A stretch of 64,000 nucleotides of DNA from Dyella subtropica (GTDB taxonomy: Bacteria; Pseudomonadota; Gammaproteobacteria; Xanthomonadales; Rhodanobacteraceae). The notes under the pieces were generated by a model. It ran no database searches, had not been told where the DNA came from, and worked only from the letters and a program-made list of their open reading frames with translations. Shown here one piece after another: positions 59,918 through 64,000 of the stretch (position 1 is its first letter; every line of letters begins with the position of its first letter). The stretch lies in contig NZ_JAPDPD010000018.1 of the NCBI RefSeq assembly GCF_026283965.1, forward strand, positions 57,409-121,408, read 5' to 3'. The position numbers and the translations under genes are program-made.

Positions 59918-62900
59918 TTATGCCAGCGTGAAGTAGAACGCGGCTCCAGTGCCGACGGCCGCCTCTGCCCAGATACGGCCGCCGTGTCTGCGCACGACGC
60001 GGTGCACCGTGGCGAGCCCGATGCCGGTGCCGGGAAATTCGTCCGATGAGTGCAGGCGTTGAAACGCGTTGAACAACTTGCCTGCATGTTTCATATCGAA
60101 ACCAGCGCCGTTGTCCTGTACGAAGTAGATCTGCTGGTCTTCTTCCTTTCTTGCGCCGAACGCGATCCGTGCCTGCGGCTTCCTGCTGGTGTACTTCCAG
60201 GCGTTGCTGAGCAGGTTTTGGAGCGCGATGCGCAGCAAGCCCGAATCACCGGGAGCAGTGAGCCCGGGCGTGAGTTCCAGCTGGATATTCCGGTCGGGCT
60301 CCTGCGCGCAAAGGTTTTCGAAGATCTCCTGCCCCATGGCGCTCAGGTCCACTTGCATGCGCTGCAGTTCGCTGCGCCCTACGCGCGCAAGCATCAGCAA
60401 GTCGTCGATCATCTGGCTCATGTCCTGGGCGGCATGCAGCACATGGTCGAGGCATCGGCGGGCGTCCGCATCGAGCGCTTCGCCGTGCCGATAGAGCAGT
60501 ACGTTGCTGAAGCCATCGATGCTGCGCAGCGGTGCGCGCAGGTCATGCGCCACGGAGTGGCTGAACGCCTCAAGCTCCTCGTTGGTGCGGGCAAGCTCGG
60601 CGATCAGCTCGTTGCGCGAGTGGGCCATGGTGAGATGGGTGCGTACGCGTGCGATCAGCTCCTGCGTGGTGAACGGCTTGGCGAGGTAGTCGTCGGCGCC
60701 GACATCGAGCCCCTCCAGCACCGCTTCCTCACCGGCACGAGCGGAAAGCAAAATCACCGGGACCGTGCGGGTCTTCCTGTCTTCGCGTAATGCTCGCAGC
60801 AGCGCGAATCCGTCCAGCCCCGGCATCATGACGTCGCTCAGGATAAGGTCCGGCGGGCGCGCCCTGGCGCAGGTGAGGGCGGTTTGCCCGTCGTTGGCGG
60901 TTTCCACCTCCCAGCGCGCGCGCAGCAGTCGGCTCAGGTACGTGCGCATGTCCGCGTTGTCGTCGACCACCAGGATGCGCCCGGCCCCTACGGGTGGTGC
61001 GGGCGCGGTTTGATTCGGTCGTGCTTGATCCGGTTCCGGAGCATCAGGCCGGATGTCGTTGGATTCGCTGCGCCGGACCCATTGGGCGGCTTCGGCGGCG
61101 TAGGCCGATGCAGTGACACCGGGCGATGTCGTGCCATGCCCCTGAACCATCTGGTCGGCAGGCAGATGCACCGTCCCAGCAGGGATCGAAACGACAAACG
61201 CCGTCCCTTCACCCTCAACGCTGGATACCTGCACCGTGCCGCCGTGGAGTTTGACGAGTTCCTGCACCAGCGCCAGGCCGATCCCGGAACCCTCGAAGCT
61301 CCTTCCCTTCGCCTGCGCCACGCGATGGAAGCGCTTGAAGATGTGCGGCAATTCCTGCGGCGGGATGCCTGTGCCGGTATCACGCACGCGTAACTCGGCA
61401 CGATCATCGCGCCAGAGCATGGAGACTTCGATCTCGCCCTCGAAGGTGAATTTGTACGCGTTCGAAACGAGATTGAGGACGATCTTCTCCCACTGCGCCC
61501 GATCGACATAAACAAGTTCGGGGAGCGGTGTGCAGTTCACGATGAGCTTCATGCCTGCTTGTTCGACGAGCGAGTAGAACGCGCTCGCAAGTTCGCTCGT
61601 CAGCGTGGAGAGATCGGTGGGTTCGAAGGTGGACTGCAAGCGCCCGGCCTCGATACGCGTGAAGTCGAGCAAGCTGTTCACCAATCGAAGCAGTCGGATG
61701 CCGCTGCGTTGCGCCACCTCGAGATATTCGCCGCCCAGAGATTTTTCCGGTCGTGTCATCGCTTCCTCGATGAGGCCGAGGATCAGCGTCAACGGCGTCC
61801 TGAATTCGTGACTGATGTTGCTGAAGAAGGTGGTCTTTGCCTTGTCGATTTCAGCGAGCGCTTCGGCCCGCTTCTTCTCGGCGTCGTAGGCGCGAGCGCT
61901 GGCCATCACGTTGGCCACCTGATTGGCGGCAGCTCGAAAGAACGCCCAATATCGATCGTCGAGCGCACGATGTGGGCTCGCGCCCGCGATCAGGATCGCG
62001 TATGGCGCGGATTGCCCGGCACGGGAAAGCGGCAAAGCGATGGCCCGGTCCGGGCGTGCATTCCAGCTTCCCAGCGGTAGCGGCCCGAAACGTGCGGGGA
62101 GGTTGTCCACCACCACTTCACGAGCGCCGTGTACGACCTCTGCGAGTGGCCAACTGGCGCCGCCTGCATCTTCCCTGACAAGTATCCGTAAGGGTTTGGC
62201 AGGGCCTTCGTAGGTTTCCAAACCACCGCTCGCGACGAGCTGTGCTTCCTCCGTCTGCTCGTTCCATGCGTAGATCAGTACAAAGGGGAGATCCAGCTCG
62301 TTGGCGGAGAGCACTTCTGCTGCCATCCGGTAGGCGTCGTCTTCGGACTTCGCTTCCGCTGCCCGTGCGGCCAGATCGTGCAGCATGCGTATCTGTCGTT
62401 CGCTCTGTACCTTGGCGGTGGTTTCCTGCACGGTGTTGAGCAAGCCGCCGACCTTGCCGTCATCTCCTGGAACAGGGCTGTAGGAGAACGTGAAATACGT
62501 TTCCTCAGCCATGGTCCCGCTGGTGATGAAAAGCTGCAGGTCCTCGGTCCAGGTGGCAGGGCCGCCTTCCTGCACGCTCCTGGCCATGGGGCCGGCAACG
62601 TCCCAGACTTCGGCCCATATCTGCGCGGCGGGGGCCGCGAGCGATGCGGGGTGCTTGTCCCGCAGGATGGGGCGGTAAGCGTCGTTATAGAGGTGCAGCA
62701 GATCGGGCCCCCACCACAGCAGCATGGGGAACCGGCTACCGAGCACGACACCAAGCATGGTTTTCAGACTGCGCGGCCAACGTTCCACAGGCCCCAGCTT
62801 CGTCTTTGACCAATCCGTGGAGCGCATCAGCGCGCCCATCTCGCCACCGTCGGCGAACAAACCCTCAAAGGCATTCGCGGCAGCCTCGGCCGCCGCAAGG

Positions 62901-62938
62901 TCCATGGATTCGCTGCTTGCCATGTGCTTCTTGGTCAC
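59918..62938 (-). CDS. Soluble hybrid kinase: PAS-GAF-HisKA-HATPase-REC-HisKA-HATPase
   Basis: 1006 aa from a GTG at 62938, overlapping the preceding stop as GTGA. PAS-like N-terminus (LGPVERWPRSLKTML, GSRFPMLLWWGPDLLHLYND), GAF about 185-350, first kinase (SNISHEFRTPLTLILGLIEE; NLVSNAYKF; GSGIGLALVQELV), receiver about 655-775 (ILSDVMMPGLDGF with KPF), then a second kinase of the phytochrome type (SHSVAHDLRAPLRSIDGFSN; NLLSNAWKY; GTGIGLATVHRVV). No membrane helix. The second kinase and the adjacent Rcp1-like regulator fit each other. It converges with the EAL gene. Ligand unknown; the GAF lacks an obvious bilin Cys. Confidence 0.92.
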   Translation of the reverse strand: MTKKHMASSESMDLAAAEAAANAFEGLFADGGEMGALMRSTDWSKTKLGPVERWPRSLKTMLGVVLGSRFPMLLWWGPDLLHLYNDAYRPILRDKHPASLAAPAAQIWAEVWDVAGPMARSVQEGGPATWTEDLQLFITSGTMAEETYFTFSYSPVPGDDGKVGGLLNTVQETTAKVQSERQIRMLHDLAARAAEAKSEDDAYRMAAEVLSANELDLPFVLIYAWNEQTEEAQLVASGGLETYEGPAKPLRILVREDAGGASWPLAEVVHGAREVVVDNLPARFGPLPLGSWNARPDRAIALPLSRAGQSAPYAILIAGASPHRALDDRYWAFFRAAANQVANVMASARAYDAEKKRAEALAEIDKAKTTFFSNISHEFRTPLTLILGLIEEAMTRPEKSLGGEYLEVAQRSGIRLLRLVNSLLDFTRIEAGRLQSTFEPTDLSTLTSELASAFYSLVEQAGMKLIVNCTPLPELVYVDRAQWEKIVLNLVSNAYKFTFEGEIEVSMLWRDDRAELRVRDTGTGIPPQELPHIFKRFHRVAQAKGRSFEGSGIGLALVQELVKLHGGTVQVSSVEGEGTAFVVSIPAGTVHLPADQMVQGHGTTSPGVTASAYAAEAAQWVRRSESNDIRPDAPEPDQARPNQTAPAPPVGAGRILVVDDNADMRTYLSRLLRARWEVETANDGQTALTCARARPPDLILSDVMMPGLDGFALLRALREDRKTRTVPVILLSARAGEEAVLEGLDVGADDYLAKPFTTQELIARVRTHLTMAHSRNELIAELARTNEELEAFSHSVAHDLRAPLRSIDGFSNVLLYRHGEALDADARRCLDHVLHAAQDMSQMIDDLLMLARVGRSELQRMQVDLSAMGQEIFENLCAQEPDRNIQLELTPGLTAPGDSGLLRIALQNLLSNAWKYTSRKPQARIAFGARKEEDQQIYFVQDNGAGFDMKHAGKLFNAFQRLHSSDEFPGTGIGLATVHRVVRRHGGRIWAEAAVGTGAAFYFTLA

Positions 62939-63387
62939 GGCGATGGGCTCTGCGATGCGGCATCGGATGTCAGCCAGTCGCGTTCGAGTTGTGCAATGAC
63001 TTCGCAGGCTTCCTTGAAGCCCACCGGTTTGCGAACAAAGCCATTTGCACCGCGCCTGAGCGCCTCGTGCTTGTCCGAGTCCAAATCGGATCCGCTGTAC
63101 ATCACGGCCGGAAGCAGCCGCGTACGTTCATCCGCACGCAGGCGCTCCAATACCTGGAAGCCATTGAGCCGCGGCATGTGAACGTCCAGTACCAACAGGC
63201 GCGGCAATGGCGTGAGGCCACTCCCAGGAGGGGGAGCATCGCCAAGCAAAAGATCGAGTGCGGCCTCACCGTCGCGGACGACCTGGATGGTCGCGTTCGA
63301 CTTGTTGAACTTCAGGGCGATCGCGAATAGCTCCGCCGTGGTGGGGCTGTCCTCGACCAGCAGGATATCGGGTGCGCCTTCGTTCAT
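62935..63387 (-). CDS. Rcp1-like single-domain response regulator
   Basis: 150 aa from the ATG at 63387; the upstream frame adds 22 non-homologous residues. A receiver only: LLVEDSPTTAELFAIALK, a loop insertion GDAPPPGSGLTPLPRL typical of Rcp1-like partners of phytochrome-class kinases, acceptor Asp in LVLDVHMPRLNGF, T-loop VMYSGSD, and FVRKPVGF. It is translationally coupled to the hybrid kinase downstream, which ends in a phytochrome-type kinase. It likely takes phosphate from that kinase, acting by protein contact because there is no output domain. Confidence 0.92.
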   Translation of the reverse strand: MNEGAPDILLVEDSPTTAELFAIALKFNKSNATIQVVRDGEAALDLLLGDAPPPGSGLTPLPRLLVLDVHMPRLNGFQVLERLRADERTRLLPAVMYSGSDLDSDKHEALRRGANGFVRKPVGFKEACEVIAQLERDWLTSDAASQSPSP

Positions 63388-63619
63388 AGCGGGAGCCAAC
63401 CGGGTCTGCGGATGAACGCCGAGTTTTTGAGCATGCTCTGCTCGGCGACGCATAGACCCCGTGAATGCGCTTGTTCACGCTTTTTCGGGGAAGAAATACG
63501 CGGTGGCGTTTGGCCCAATTCGTGCTGTACGCCGGAGGAGGCTGCTGCGCTCTATGCCGATGATGCAATGCACGTTGGCTACACTGACATGCGACCCGGC
63601 AAGACATGATGGCCTTCCA
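63388..63619. other. Intergenic region without a recognised gene
   Basis: Upstream of the Rcp1-like gene. It should hold the promoter for the kinase pair. The short open frames here have no recognisable product. Confidence 0.5.
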
Positions 63620-63878
63620 ATGAGCGAGATGTTGCTTTTGCTCTTGGGGTCCCCTGTGCAGCGGTGAGGGCTGGACGATCAGGCCCGCAGGGGCATGGGC
63701 ATGGATGCCCATGCCTCCCGACAGGACACCAAACGTCGTGTCGAAAAGCCCGGCCAGACCTCACGAACCCGCAGGCGAGCCCGGTTGCGATAACGCGGAC
63801 ATCAAGCGATAACGCTACTGGAACCCGGCCTACGCCGGGGCGACGACAGTGAGAGGTTATCGCGAGCACCCGCCCCCT
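63620..63878 (+). repeat. Dispersed intergenic repeat, copy 3 (shortened)
   Basis: Same start (GAGCGAG then TTGCTTTTG) and same internal blocks as copy 1 (GGGCTGGACGAT, GGCATGGATGCCCATGCC, CGTCGTGTCGAAAAGCCCGG, CGGCCTACGCCGGGGCGACG, ATCGCGAGCACCCGCCC). It lacks the central roughly 110 bp and the terminal GGGGAGAG dyad. Bases 63879-64000 beyond it show nothing I can assign. Confidence 0.8.
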
Positions 63879-64000
63879 TGTAAGTTTGCTTTACCCCCGC
63901 CAGACCGTTGCCCCTCGGATCACGAGATCGTAGGTGAGCCTGGGTCGGCGGGGACTTTTCCTCACAACCCGAACAGTTGCCTGGGCTTCAAGCCCGTTTC

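Overview
The window is GC-rich and carries a gene set typical of Gammaproteobacteria in the Xanthomonadales/Lysobacterales, most likely Rhodanobacteraceae (Dyella, Luteibacter or Frateuria type). This placement is an inference from gene order (tpiA-secG-tRNA-Leu), the long LigA, the protein sequences and the dispersed intergenic repeats. No database was searched.

Region 1 (1-19.6 kb) is mostly core chromosome. It holds a truncated DHA2 drug exporter, rnk, a PAP2 phosphatase, ligA-epmA, a YaeR-type VOC protein, aqpZ, an MHS-family symporter, sbcB with a DUF2461 gene, orn, folP, glmM, a 2-oxoglutarate/Fe(II)-type oxygenase, a VIT1/CCC1 metal transporter, an SDR oxidoreductase, tpiA, secG and tRNA-Leu(GAG). 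Two inverted copies of a roughly 0.5 kb dispersed repeat flank the PAP2-ligA-epmA block. A third, shorter copy lies at the right end of the window.

Region 2 (19.6-28.6 kb) begins directly at the 3' end of tRNA-Leu and looks like a decayed genomic island. It has a large type Va autotransporter, an IS30-family transposase remnant, a frameshifted DUF389 membrane-protein gene, two divergent RcsB-like response regulators and the remains of a third.

Region 3 (28.6-38.2 kb) is a chaperone-usher fimbrial operon with a main pilin, one usher, a two-domain tip adhesin, four further pilins and three separate periplasmic chaperones. Neighbouring pilin genes are mosaics of one another.

Region 4 (38.2-46 kb) has two paralogous RcsC-like membrane hybrid kinases, only the second with an HPt domain. 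They are separated by a run of five perfect hairpins. Together with the RcsB-like regulators on the other side, they suggest a phosphorelay that controls the pili, as in the Pseudomonas CupD/Rcs-Pvr and Roc systems. A flavodoxin-fold quinone reductase follows.

Region 5 (46-48.9 kb, minus strand) is an unusual cluster of RmlC-like cupin paralogues: one intact two-domain copy, one remnant and one frameshifted copy, with a small unknown protein between the last two. A 124 bp long-hairpin element sits at its upstream edge.

Region 6 (48.9-63.4 kb) is a complete Wsp-like chemosensory operon (CheW, CheR-TPR, CheW, CHASE3-MCP, CheA-REC, CheB). It ends in a REC-GAF-PAS-GAF-GGDEF-EAL protein whose GGDEF site is degenerate while its EAL site looks intact, so the predicted output is c-di-GMP breakdown rather than synthesis. 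Converging on it is an Rcp1-like response regulator with a soluble kinase-REC-kinase hybrid.

The shared theme of regions 2-6 is surface attachment (autotransporter, pili) with sensory control by phosphorelay and c-di-GMP.
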